Below are positions 8,732-17,868 of a stretch of 64,000 bases of DNA, one piece after another. Source of the stretch: Planktothricoides sp. SR001 (GTDB lineage: Bacteria; Cyanobacteriota; Cyanobacteriia; Cyanobacteriales; Laspinemataceae); assembly GCF_001276715.1 (NCBI RefSeq), contig NZ_LIUQ01000014.1:1-64000 (forward strand). The letters run 5' to 3'. The first letter of the stretch is position 1, and each line of letters starts with the position of its first letter. The notes beneath the pieces were generated by a model that had not been told where the DNA came from, did no database searches, and worked only from the letters and a program-made list of their open reading frames with translations. Position numbers and translations under genes: made by a program.

Positions 8732-9834
8732 GAAGCACTCCTGCGGACGATATCCAAGGGCACAGATTCAAGGTGTTGAATTGCCTGGGCGAGCTTTTCT
8801 TCTTGTAGGAGGGTTAGTCCTTGTTGTGCCAGCCAGTCCGTATTGTAAATGGTTTCTAGGTAACGATCGCCCCGATCGGGATTCAGCAATAACATGGTTT
8901 GTGGCGCGGTCCATTGCCTTGCGTCTGCTAAAGCTGCGGCTACAATTGCCCCAGTGGAAGCACCGAGGAGCATTCCTTCTTGTTTGGCGATCGCATGACA
9001 GAGGGAAAATGCCAAACCATCGCCGACGGTGTAAGCTGCATCCAACACCTGCGGGTCAAAGTTGGGTGGGACAAAAGACAGCCCTAATCCGGTCATTTTG
9101 TAGGGATGGCGGGGGGTGCCAAAAATTGCTGACCCTGCCACATCGACGCCAATAATCCGGGTGTGAGGGTAGCGTTGTTTAAAGTAGCGACTAATTCCCC
9201 CCAGTTGTCCGGCTGTGCTAACCCCAATCACTATGGCATCTGGTGCCCCCTGAAAAGCGGCTTCAATTTCGCGGGCGGTCCAAATCGCGTGAGCTTCAAT
9301 GTTACTGGGATTGTTGTGTTGACAAGGATACCAGGCGCCGGGGATGTTTTGGGTTAACTCCTGTGCCTTCTGCATCCGCGCCACCTGCATCGAACCTTGG
9401 GCATCCGCTGCACTCAAGGGCACTTCTACGAGTTCGGCTCCATAGGCGGCGAGCATTCGGCGGATGGTGGGAGTGGTTTTGGCATCGATAACTATCATTA
9501 CCCGATAGCCTCTGGTGGCACCGACGATCGCCAATCCAATGCCAAAATTACCGGAACTGGACTCGACGATCGTACCTCCCGGCTTCAATAACCCCAGCCG
9601 TTCCGCTTCATCCACCAGATAAGCGGCATTTTTTTCCTTGATGCTACCCCCCGGATTGCAAGATTCCAGCTTGAGGTAGAGATGATGATCCTGACAAAGG
9701 GGATGAATTCGATTTAAGCGCACAATGGGAACGCCGCCCAAGGCTTCAGTGACGTTTTGACATAGGGGCGATGAATGGCCAGACGATGAATGGTGAAACC
9801 GATGGGCGCTGAAAGTTGCGACTTTAGTAAGCAT
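8728..9834 (-). CDS. SbnA-like PLP-dependent cysteine synthase family enzyme
   Basis: The 368-residue protein is a fold-type II PLP enzyme. The PLP lysine lies in KLESCNPGGSIKEKNA (about residue 62), the phosphate/carboxylate loop in ESSSGNFGIGLA, and the cofactor-binding Gly-rich turn in GVSTAGQLGG. The SSSGNFG loop, instead of the TSGNTG of CysK, is typical of the SbnA group. Staphylococcal SbnA joins O-phosphoserine and glutamate to give N-(2-amino-2-carboxyethyl)-glutamate, a precursor of 2,3-diaminopropionate. The partner dehydrogenase SbnB is not in the window. The first about 30 residues (Ser/His-rich) are extra. It forms an operon with the exporter downstream. It could instead be a divergent cysteine synthase, but the motif favours the SbnA group. 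Confidence 0.82.
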   Translation of the reverse strand: MLTKVATFSAHRFHHSSSGHSSPLCQNVTEALGGVPIVRLNRIHPLCQDHHLYLKLESCNPGGSIKEKNAAYLVDEAERLGLLKPGGTIVESSSGNFGIGLAIVGATRGYRVMIVIDAKTTPTIRRMLAAYGAELVEVPLSAADAQGSMQVARMQKAQELTQNIPGAWYPCQHNNPSNIEAHAIWTAREIEAAFQGAPDAIVIGVSTAGQLGGISRYFKQRYPHTRIIGVDVAGSAIFGTPRHPYKMTGLGLSFVPPNFDPQVLDAAYTVGDGLAFSLCHAIAKQEGMLLGASTGAIVAAALADARQWTAPQTMLLLNPDRGDRYLETIYNTDWLAQQGLTLLQEEKLAQAIQHLESVPLDIVRRSAS

Positions 9835-10196
9835 TGGCTTGTAGTTCCTAGGCGGTCATCCCTGACAATAGCAGCCGGAAATGAAATCGAGATGAAATCT
9901 GAGATGAGATTGGTTGGTGTTTTCCTGATCCGATTGGTTTCAGGTTCAGCCCAGACGGGTGTTGTTCTATGGCGAGGTGAAAATTGATGCAGATAACCGA
10001 TGCACGCCGCCCCAAAGAGTAACGGCGGCAATGCTGGGAGATATGAGTTATCTAGAGCCGGGGAATCTCTGGATTTAATCAGACTGCGGTATCTCTTTTC
10101 ATGTTGGCAAAATGTTCTATAGCAGTCCTAAATCAGTTGTAGCATATATAATGTGAGGATAAAACTTGATCCAAAATAAGGCATTCAGAAGACATT

Positions 10197-10640
10197 ATGA
10201 CCATTATCAATGAATTAGATAATTTTATAAGCAACAGCAAAAATGCTCAAAAGTTGAAAATATTTTTGGCTGTTAAAATGATTTAAAATGGAACATATTA
10301 TCAAAAAAATAAAAACATATTTTCAGTTGATTATACTCTTTTTATAAGGTCGAAAAGTTAACTTTTTTTCATGGAACAGCTTAATAATTAATTCAATGTC
10401 AAGGAAGTAAATGTCACCTAGATGCTGCCTCAAAACCCAAGTTAATTGAATGGCTAGGGAAACAATATTATTTAAAAATTGGGTATTGTTTACACCGATA
10501 TTTTAAACAAAAATATAGCGTGATTTATGATTTAAATAAAAGTTACTATGCTTGTTTTAAAACCGCTGATTCATAATCTAGAAAAAATCTCAAAAATAAA
10601 TCCAGCAACAAACGAATAAAAAGTTAAATAAAAAAAATGA
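10197..10640 (+). pseudogene. Decayed IS630-type transposase, N-terminal part
   Basis: Starting at ATG 10197 the frame reads MTIINELDNFISNSKNAQ and LKIFLAVKM before a stop. After frameshifts, a second readable stretch from about 10400 gives GSKCHLDAASKPKLIEWLGK followed by YFKQKYSVIYDLNKSYYACF and KTADS-stop. These match the helix-turn-helix half of IS630-family transposases (HxxLAVKM..., IEWL, SYYDLFK). Several stops and shifts are present and no DDE half is visible, so this is an old remnant. It explains part of the AT-rich block between the SbnA-like gene and the RTX gene. Confidence 0.6.
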
Positions 10641-11235
10641 ACATAAACTCAAAGAATGATAACCAAACATAAAAGCTGTAAAGGTTGCTGTGTTTATGAT
10701 TAAAAAATGTAATATTCTATAGACCTGTTAGGTTATGTTTAAAAACGAACATATCATCGGATCGGATATGAATAACTATAAAAATAAAAAAACAGACCTA
10801 TTTATTATGGATCATTTTATCAAAATTATGAATTTATTTATTAGCAATAAATATTCATTCAATTATACGGAAAAAAGTAGATTTAATGATCATAAGATAA
10901 ATTTACAAAGACCAAGAGCGGGAAAAAAATATTGGCATTTTTTTGTTATAGCGCTATTTATCATAAATTTAAGTAACTTAAAGAATATTTAATGTTGTCA
11001 ATGGAGAGTTAAACGAAGCTCAATAGCTAGGTTATTGTAATAATTTTGCTCCAAATGCTCCCGATCGAAACCCGGTATAATATGTTTGGTTACAAAACCA
11101 AAAAAGCTCTGGCAGTTTTATTATTTATGTAATTTATTTAACATAGTCCTATGGTTATTTAAGTTTTTTGCTGATGGTCAATTTTTTGATTTTTACAAAA
11201 TTACTATGGAGTTTTACCACAACTGATTTAGGAAT
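10641..11235. other. AT-rich stretch without convincing gene
   Basis: The block is very AT-rich compared with its neighbours. It contains one 85-codon open frame (10735-10992, Asn/Lys/Ile-rich, ending in a hydrophobic tail WHFFVIALFIINLSNL). It has no clear ribosome site and no recognisable family, so I treat it as a chance frame or the remains of a mobile element. Confidence 0.4.
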
Positions 11236-11356
11236 GCTATATCTTCATTCATCGAATGAAAATATAGCAGTAGCCAAGGCAGTGAGGACAAAATCTTGGT
11301 CTTGCTTAGGAGACAGACGCACTCGATGTCCTAATCTCTCTGGCTACTGCTATATT
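11236..11356. repeat. Small MITE-like inverted-repeat element
   Basis: A perfect short hairpin GCTATAT...TTCATTC-ATC-GAATGAA...ATATAGC lies at 11236-11267. A 16-bp inverted pair follows: AATATAGCAGTAGCCA at 11261-11276 and its complement at 11341-11356. The sequence between has no coding sense. It looks like a miniature element or a structured leader about 120 bases upstream of the RTX gene. Confidence 0.6.
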
Positions 11357-11476
11357 ATTGTGATTCGTTGCCTCGATCGCGAGGCAAGGATTTCTTTGAG
11401 CATTTTCCGGCGCGATCGGGGCATAATGGTTGAAGTACCAACGTCTCCACATTAATTTTTAACTGAAGAATTTAAC

Positions 11477-13933
11477 ATGACTACCAATCCAGAATTTATC
11501 GCTCAGGCGATCGCACTAATCAACGTAGAACGTGCTAAGGAAAATTTAGCCCCCTTAGCCTTAGATTCTCAACTCAATCAAGTCGCCCAAAAACATAGTC
11601 AGGACATGGCCGAAAATGACTTTTTTGGTCAAATTGCCTCCAATGGCTCCACCCCAGACAGCCGTCTCAGGGAAGTCGGTTATATTTTTTCTACCTTTAA
11701 ACAAAACATTGCTGCCAGTCAACCGACTCCTGAATCCGTAGTCCAACGTTGGCTGAACGACCCGGGCGAACGGGCTAATCTGTTTGATAGATCCGTCCAA
11801 GGGATTGGCGTCGGCTATTTTTTCCTGGAAAATGACACCGGAAATTTTAATGCCCAACATTATTGGACATTAATGCTGGCCGATCGGACGCCAACTCCTA
11901 CAACCGCGATCGCCGCCCCCAATATTGCCAGTGTGATCCAAGGCGGTAGTGGCAGCGACTCGATCCTTGGCGGTCTAGCGGCTGACAGCATCTTTGGCAA
12001 TGATGGCGATGACTCCATCCTCGGCAGTAATGATAATGATGCGATCTTCGGCAACCGAGGCAACGATACTTTATTCGGAGAAGATGGTATCGACCAACTA
12101 TTTGGTGGTAGAGATAATGACTGGCTCTTCGGCGGCGGTGGACTTGATTTCTTATCCGGCGACCTGGGTGACGATCTTCTTTTTGGCGGCACAGAAGAGG
12201 ACACCCTCTTAGGAGTAGATGGCAATGACCAACTGTTTGGCGGGGACAATGCCGATAGTTTGGTCGGCGGAGATGGCGATGACAGCCTATTTGGGGAAGA
12301 AGACGGCGATCGCCTGGAAGGGGGTTTAGGCAGCGATCAACTGTTTGGCGGTGATGGCGACGATACCATCCTTGGACAAGAAAATGACGATCTACTGGTC
12401 GGGGACAGGGGAAATGATTTTCTCGATGGCGGGTCTGGTAACGACCAAATCCTCGGACTAGATGGCAACGATAACATTTTTGGCAGTCTCGGCAATGATA
12501 CCCTCTATGGCAATGCTGGCAATGATGTGATTAACGGTGAAGATGGGGATGACCTGATTTACGGCGGCAGAGATGACGATCGGTTATTTGGTGACGTTGG
12601 CAACGATACTTTGAGTGGCGACCTCGGTAGCGATCTCCTATCGGGAGGTGATGGGGATGATTTACTCGAAGGAGGACTCGGGAACGATCAACTCTTTGGT
12701 GGCGACGGCAATGATACTTTCAATGGCGGTGATGGTGATGACTTCCTCAACGGCAACCAGGGGGCTGACGTCATCGATGGGGGTGCGGGAAGCGATCTGA
12801 TCCACGGCGGCAAAGATAACGATACCATTACCGGGGGCGATGGCAACGATACCCTCAATGGCGACCTCGGTGATGACTTCATCGAGGGGGGTCTGGGCAA
12901 TGATATCCTCAATGGCAGCGATGGCAATGATACCCTCAATGCCGATGAGGGAAATGATTTCCTCGATGGTGCAGAAGGGAATGATGTCCTCAATGGCGGC
13001 ATTGGCAATGACATCTTGAATGGCGGTATTGGCGATGATGCACTCCAGGGCAACGAGGGGGATGATAGTCTCAACGGCGGTCTGGGCAACGATAATCTGG
13101 TTGGAGGAGATGGTAACGATACCCTGATCGGCGGGCCGGGTAATGATGTCCTCCAAGGAAATGATGGAGCCGACTACCTAGAAGGCGGTGATGGCAACGA
13201 TCAGATCAATGGCGGTGCCGATAACGATATCTTAATCGGGGGAGCCGGAAATGATACCCTCGATGGGAGTGATGGCAACGATCAGATCAATGGCGGAGAT
13301 GGAGATAATGTCATCAATGGGGGCAATGGTGATGATGTCATCGTTGCTCTGGGCGGCAATGACACCATTGATGGTGCTGCTGGCAATGATGTGATCCAAG
13401 CCGGTGATGGGGATAATGTCGTTAATGGTGGTGATGGCAGAGATGTGATTACCGCTGGTGCCGGTAACGATACCCTCAACGGGGGTGCTGGTCCCGATCA
13501 AATCAATGCCGGGGCCGGTGACGATCTGATCGATGGCGGCAGTGAAAATGATTTGCTTTCCGGTGGAGCGGGAAATGATACGATCATTGGGGCAGAGGGA
13601 AATGATACGATCGTTGGCGGCGCTGGTAGCGATCTGCTGACCGGAGGAGGGGGTCGAGACCGATTTTCTTTGGAAAATGCCGGAGGAATTGATGTCATCA
13701 CGGATTTTGAACAAGGCATCGATTTGATTGTCTTGAGTGGTGGTTTAACCTTTCAGGATATTCGGATTATTGACCCCAATCCCATTCCGGCAGATCCGAC
13801 CACCGAACCACCGACTCCCGCTGAAGAATCTTCAGATACGGCAATTATTCTCAATAGTACCGGCGAAGCCTTGATGCTGATCCAAGGGATTGCCCTCTCT
13901 GAGTTCCGGGGTTTTGCTAATTTCACCACTTAA
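11477..13933 (+). CDS. Secreted CAP-domain protein with long RTX calcium-binding repeat region
   Basis: In this 818-residue protein, residues 1-135 form a CAP/SCP-like domain: ALINVERAKENLAPLALDSQ, VAQKHSQDMAENDFF, FKQNIAAS and HYWTLMLAD follow the CAP signature order (His of HSQDM retained). Residues 150-745 are tens of nonapeptide RTX repeats of the GGxGxDxLx type that bind calcium and fold as a parallel beta roll. The tail (GGRDRFSLENAGGIDVITDF to the end) is the usual C-terminal cap that carries the uncleaved type I secretion signal. There is no Sec signal peptide, as expected for type I export. No transporter genes are adjacent. Role unknown: surface layer, adhesion or sheath component are possibilities. 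Confidence 0.88.
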   Translation: MTTNPEFIAQAIALINVERAKENLAPLALDSQLNQVAQKHSQDMAENDFFGQIASNGSTPDSRLREVGYIFSTFKQNIAASQPTPESVVQRWLNDPGERANLFDRSVQGIGVGYFFLENDTGNFNAQHYWTLMLADRTPTPTTAIAAPNIASVIQGGSGSDSILGGLAADSIFGNDGDDSILGSNDNDAIFGNRGNDTLFGEDGIDQLFGGRDNDWLFGGGGLDFLSGDLGDDLLFGGTEEDTLLGVDGNDQLFGGDNADSLVGGDGDDSLFGEEDGDRLEGGLGSDQLFGGDGDDTILGQENDDLLVGDRGNDFLDGGSGNDQILGLDGNDNIFGSLGNDTLYGNAGNDVINGEDGDDLIYGGRDDDRLFGDVGNDTLSGDLGSDLLSGGDGDDLLEGGLGNDQLFGGDGNDTFNGGDGDDFLNGNQGADVIDGGAGSDLIHGGKDNDTITGGDGNDTLNGDLGDDFIEGGLGNDILNGSDGNDTLNADEGNDFLDGAEGNDVLNGGIGNDILNGGIGDDALQGNEGDDSLNGGLGNDNLVGGDGNDTLIGGPGNDVLQGNDGADYLEGGDGNDQINGGADNDILIGGAGNDTLDGSDGNDQINGGDGDNVINGGNGDDVIVALGGNDTIDGAAGNDVIQAGDGDNVVNGGDGRDVITAGAGNDTLNGGAGPDQINAGAGDDLIDGGSENDLLSGGAGNDTIIGAEGNDTIVGGAGSDLLTGGGGRDRFSLENAGGIDVITDFEQGIDLIVLSGGLTFQDIRIIDPNPIPADPTTEPPTPAEESSDTAIILNSTGEALMLIQGIALSEFRGFANFTT

Positions 13934-14124
13934 ACATCCCCAGGATCAAGCGAGTGATGGATTTATAGGCGATCGCGCTTCGGCGTTGCGGATGGAACCG
14001 AAGCTCATGAAGCGTTGCGATCGCAACATCGCAAAATTAATCATGGGGTCAAATTTTCAAAATTTTGATGCTCCCTTAACAGCGGAAATCCAAGCAGGGA
14101 TATGACCTGGAGGTATTTAAAGCC

Positions 14125-14157
14125 AAAGGGAATGGCGTAAGCCATTCCCTTTGTTTC
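14125..14157 (+). terminator. Rho-independent terminator after the RTX gene
   Basis: A perfect 12-bp stem AAAGGGAATGGC / GCCATTCCCTTT closes a GTAA tetraloop and is followed by TTTGTTT. It lies about 190 bases after the RTX stop. Confidence 0.75.
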
Positions 14158-14159
14158 GT

Positions 14160-14605
14160 CTGGAAGTAAATATTTATGCTAAGATACGCAATGGCTTAAA
14201 TGTTAAGCTGTACACAGAATGCTAACATACTATCCTGCTAGACCCCTAGCAAGTGAAATGATTATGACACTTGCCTGTCCTTTACTTCAAAGGCCGCCTG
14301 CGGTTTGGCAGGGGTTCACAGAGAATGAACCACTAACCGGCAAATAACCAGTAGAATTGTCACCTCTGGGTTAGATGCAACTCTGGGTTAGATGCAACCT
14401 ACAACTGATCGTCTACAGCAGAGTGAGCAACCTAGGTAGCCGCTTAGGCGAGAGTTTTCTGTCTAGATAGGATAATAGATCCGCTAGGTTTTCTGTAGGG
14501 TTGACCGAATTGACAACAATTTCACGGTAGGCAATTCAATTGGAATCTGTCTATCTGTAACTTGACCAAACCTTGACTAAATTTTATCAAAAAGGAGAAA
14601 AAGGA
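14160..14605. other. Long non-coding leader upstream of rpsU
   Basis: No gene is seen here. It includes a 17-bp tandem duplication (CTCTGGGTTAGATGCAA) at 14364-14397, a small hairpin GGTTCacagagaatGAACC at about 14314-14332, and a mixed-composition stretch that may be the rpsU promoter and 5' untranslated region. Confidence 0.45.
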
Positions 14606-14611
14606 GCAAGA

Positions 14612-14791
14612 ATGACCCAAGTGGTAGTCGGCGAAAACGAAGGAATCGAATCTGCGTTGCGTCGCTTTAAACGGCAAGTTTCCAAAGCGGGAATTTTGGC
14701 AGATGTTAAAAGTCGGCGTTATTTTGAAAATCCCCAAGAAAAGAAAAAGCGCAAAGCCAGCGCCGCTCGTCGGAAAAGACGTTATCGTTAA
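14612..14791 (+). CDS. rpsU: 30S ribosomal protein S21
   Basis: This 59-residue basic protein of the small ribosomal subunit begins [20 protein letters not shown], carries the family motif [20 protein letters not shown], and ends in a Lys/Arg-rich tail ([16 protein letters not shown]). An upstream in-frame ATG at 14573 exists, but the ATG at 14612 sits just after AAGGAG and gives the family N-terminus, so it is chosen. In cyanobacteria rpsU often follows an RNA-binding protein gene, but here it is monocistronic with its own terminator. Confidence 0.96.
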   Translation: MTQVVVGENEGIESALRRFKRQVSKAGILADVKSRRYFENPQEKKKRKASAARRKRRYR

Positions 14792-14890
14792 ATTTATACC
14801 CTATTTATATAACAGGATTTTCATCAATTTCGCCATACTAGCGATTCAAATGATTTCCTAGTTTTGCTGGGTAAAATATTTTTATCAGTG

Positions 14891-14922
14891 CAGGCTTTGC
14901 TCCGGAGCAAAGCCTGTTTTTA
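14891..14922 (+). terminator. Strong Rho-independent terminator of rpsU
   Basis: An 11-bp stem CAGGCTTTGCT / AGCAAAGCCTG closes a CCGG loop and is followed by TTTTTATT. It is located 100 bases after the S21 stop. Confidence 0.9.
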
Positions 14923-15205
14923 TTGCATTTTATTGATTTTTTTACATTTATGAGTGACAATTATGTTGAAGTTTTATTTTTCCGCATTGTTTATGTAAAA
15001 AAAATACTTCATCCCTCAAAAAACATGACAATTTATTCAATTAATTTTCAAAAAATTAGTCTATTTACACCAAAATACTGACAAGAAAAAGGCTTTGGAC
15101 TATGGTGACACTCGGATCTTGATTTCAAAATTAAATGAAATGAGTATAATTAAAAACAAAACAATCTAATGATGATGGCAAAAGCCATAAGTGAGATCGG
15201 TAAGA

Positions 15206-15790
15206 ATGCAAAATTTAGAAATTATTACTGAATATCAGACAGGAAAGCGAGATTTTAGTCAGGTCAATCTGGTTAAGTCTGATTTGTATCGGGCAAATTT
15301 AAGTGAGGCGAATTTGATGGGGGCTAACCTGACGGATGCTAACTTAGGTCGCGCCAATCTTTCTAAGACGAATCTGAGTCAAGCAAATTTGAGTCACGCC
15401 AAATTAACCGCTAGTAAACTGACGGGGGCAAATTTATCCTATGCTAACCTCGAAGAGGCCAATCTGATGTATGCGGAACTCGGCAAAACAGATTGTCGTT
15501 ATGCGAATTTGCGGTGCGCTAGTTTATGGCAAGCGATGTTAAATAATGCGGATTTTATGAATGCGGATTTAAGTTATGCCGATTTGAGTAATGCTGATTT
15601 GGTGGGCAGCAGTTTTGTTGGGGCAAATTTGACCGGTTCTGACCTGAGTGGAGCCAATTTGATTGCCGCTGATTTCGGGGCTGCCAATTTGAGGGGCGCC
15701 AATATGACTGGGGCGAATGTCTGGAATTCTAATCTCAAAGGAGCGGATTTAACGGATACAATTTTGCCCGATGGTCATAAACACGAGTAA
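15206..15790 (+). CDS. Pentapeptide-repeat protein
   Basis: The protein is about 194 residues, with roughly 30 tandem A(D/N)LXX repeats (VNLVKSDLYRANLSEANLMG and onward) that should form a right-handed quadrilateral beta helix. It has a short non-repeat N-terminus, MQNLEIITEYQTGKRDFSQ, and a C-terminal ILPDGHKHE. A GTG 15 bases upstream is an alternative start; ATG 15206 is preferred because the family usually starts close to (L)xxYxxGxRDF. There is no signal peptide. Pentapeptide proteins are abundant in cyanobacteria and few have known roles; one other is encoded at 17869-18711 with the same N-terminal layout. Confidence 0.85.
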   Translation: MQNLEIITEYQTGKRDFSQVNLVKSDLYRANLSEANLMGANLTDANLGRANLSKTNLSQANLSHAKLTASKLTGANLSYANLEEANLMYAELGKTDCRYANLRCASLWQAMLNNADFMNADLSYADLSNADLVGSSFVGANLTGSDLSGANLIAADFGAANLRGANMTGANVWNSNLKGADLTDTILPDGHKHE

Positions 15791-16097
15791 GCAAAACAAG
15801 ATTAATCTCGCCCATTCGATTGGAGGGCGATCGCGCTGACAATGGCAGTGTCATTTACCCCTCAATTCAATTGTCACGGTTTCCTAAAGCTGTCCCCTCA
15901 GATTATGATTCAAAATCAAGAATCTTCACTCGTCTCTAATCCTAATCAATCAAGGGTTTGAGACATATTAAACTTTATAATAACCTCTCAAATCGGTTCA
16001 ATATCGCTCGACATGGTTATCCTTTTCGGGGTAAAATTTCCCCTAATTTACCCTAAAATAAGTTTGATATTTTATGCTAAACCCCAAAAATGTCAAT

Positions 16098-17636
16098 ATG
16101 AAAATAATCTTCACCTTAAATTACCCAATTTACCGCATAACAAGCATCAATTTGGCAGCGATATGCATGACCTTGGGTTTATCCACCTCAACTTATGCTC
16201 AACTAAGGACTACAGAAACTACATATTCATTGCCTATAAATCCCCAGTTATTGGTCAACGAGACTTCTTTTACTGGGATTGAATCACCACAGAATACCGA
16301 AGTTGATCCCCAAATTTTACGATTAACTTTAATGCGCGATCGCCATTGTAACATAACGAGTAACGCACCGATAGAAAATGCCGTCGCCAGTGATTTTATG
16401 CAACAATTAAATTGTGTTTTTTTATCCCCAGAAACTTTTTCAGATGCCGAGTTAATTCAAGGTTTACAGGTTGAATATCAATCAGCATCTAGGCCAATCA
16501 TTTTGGAAACATGGGGACAACTTCAACCCGATGAAATATTGGCTCAACGCAGTGCTTTTCAAGAGGGAAAACCCCAAGTTTTGCTGACACCAATGGCAGG
16601 AGTGGGAGGCCGAAAAGGAGTTTATGGTGGGTTAAACTTAGAAGTCTCTAATTTAGGCAGTAATAATGGGATCATTGATGTTGGCTTAGAAGGGGGAGAG
16701 AAAACCGTAGGCGCCAATTTTAGTTATACAGATCCTTGGTTCAATGATTCAGACTATGGTCCAGAGTATGATTTTGGCTATCAAGTTAAAGTGTTTAATA
16801 GCCGAAATCCAGAAAACAATTTTTTGAATGGATCCCCAGAAGTCAATCTGATCCATGACCATATCCCTTGGGTCGATCGCCTCGGTGGAGGGGTGGAATT
16901 TTTCCAACCTTTGACCAGTGATGGTCTGATCTTGAGTTTTGGGGCTAATTATCAGCGGGTGGCCATTCGTAATGCTGGTCTGACCGATCAAGTGTTTTCT
17001 CGCGATCAACTTGGCAATAGAGTCACCGTGAGTAATCAAGGAATTGATAATTTACTTACGGTGGGGGCGGGGCTATTTCAAGATCGTCGCAACGATCGCA
17101 ACTGGCCGACGGAGGGCTATCGATTTCAACTCAGTGGGGAACAGTCCATCCCGTTGGGAGATAGCGAAATTAGCATGACTCGCGTGGTGGGCAGTTACAG
17201 TCAATTTATTCCTATCGGCTCCAGCACGATCGCTTTTGGTGTCCAAGGCGGTAACATTTTTGGGGATGCACCCCCGTATCAAGCATTTGAAATTGGCGGC
17301 GGTGACTCAGTGCGGGGCTATGGTGGTGCCGAAGTGGGCAGTGGTCGTCGATTTATCACCACAGCGGTTGAATATCGCTTTTTAATCGCCGATGACCTGG
17401 AATGGCCTTTTGTTTCTCGCTTGGGTGGCACCTTCTTTTTCGACTATGGCACCGATTTTGGATCGGGAGATGACGTGATTGGTCAGCCCGCAGAGGTAAG
17501 GGGGAAACCGGGTAATGGTTTTGGTGGCGGCGTGGGCGTCCGTTTACTGACGACTTTTGGCCAAGTCAGAGCCGAAGTGGGCATAAATGATGATGGTGAT
17601 TTTTCTTTTCACATCCAACTAGGCGATCGCTTTTAA
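16098..17636 (+). CDS. Omp85/BamA-type outer-membrane protein
   Basis: The protein is about 512 residues. The chosen start MKIIFTLNYPIY gives a signal peptide with hydrophobic core and cleavage near STYAQ; an ATG eight codons upstream (16074) is the alternative. The mature part has a short N-terminal periplasmic section with LTLMRDRHCN. A bacterial surface antigen D15 beta-barrel covers about 170-520, with the family features EIGGGDSVRGYGGAEVGSGR (a VRGY/F loop-6 motif) and a terminal strand ending FHIQLGDRF. There is only one small POTRA-like section, so it is shorter than BamA and closer to ShlB/FhaC-like or chloroplast OEP80-like relatives. It probably acts in outer-membrane protein insertion or export. 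Confidence 0.82.
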   Translation: MKIIFTLNYPIYRITSINLAAICMTLGLSTSTYAQLRTTETTYSLPINPQLLVNETSFTGIESPQNTEVDPQILRLTLMRDRHCNITSNAPIENAVASDFMQQLNCVFLSPETFSDAELIQGLQVEYQSASRPIILETWGQLQPDEILAQRSAFQEGKPQVLLTPMAGVGGRKGVYGGLNLEVSNLGSNNGIIDVGLEGGEKTVGANFSYTDPWFNDSDYGPEYDFGYQVKVFNSRNPENNFLNGSPEVNLIHDHIPWVDRLGGGVEFFQPLTSDGLILSFGANYQRVAIRNAGLTDQVFSRDQLGNRVTVSNQGIDNLLTVGAGLFQDRRNDRNWPTEGYRFQLSGEQSIPLGDSEISMTRVVGSYSQFIPIGSSTIAFGVQGGNIFGDAPPYQAFEIGGGDSVRGYGGAEVGSGRRFITTAVEYRFLIADDLEWPFVSRLGGTFFFDYGTDFGSGDDVIGQPAEVRGKPGNGFGGGVGVRLLTTFGQVRAEVGINDDGDFSFHIQLGDRF

Positions 17637-17701
17637 CAGTTAACAGACTAATAACCCATCATTCCTCACCACCGCAGGGAAATTGATTCCCGGACATCTA
17701 C

Positions 17702-17790
17702 TAGGGGCAATCGATCGATTGCCCCTAATGGACTGATGAAAAAAATGATCCAAAAAATAATGAAAAAAATGATCCAAAAAATAATGATGA
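17702..17790. repeat. Palindrome and short tandem repeat after the Omp85 gene
   Basis: A near-perfect palindrome with arms TAGGGGCAATCG / CGATTGCCCCTA lies at 17702-17728 and could act as a terminator. It is followed by a duplicated 21-22 base unit AAAAATGATCCAAAAAATAAT at about 17740-17785. Confidence 0.6.
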
Positions 17791-17868
17791 AAAAAATTAA
17801 GTTTCTGGAATGACTGCACCAATGTCCTAGTATGATTTTCTTCAGCGCTTTTCTGGGATGAAAAATTC

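Noticed and set aside
10735..10992. 85-codon frame as a gene
   Set aside because: Extreme AT bias, no ribosome site, no family resemblance, inside decayed mobile DNA.
11168..11455. 95-codon frame upstream of the RTX gene
   Set aside because: It runs through the hairpin element and shows no coding pattern.
12662..13714. Long antisense frames within the RTX gene
   Set aside because: Repeat-encoded mirror frames of the GGxGxDxLx repeats, not independent genes.
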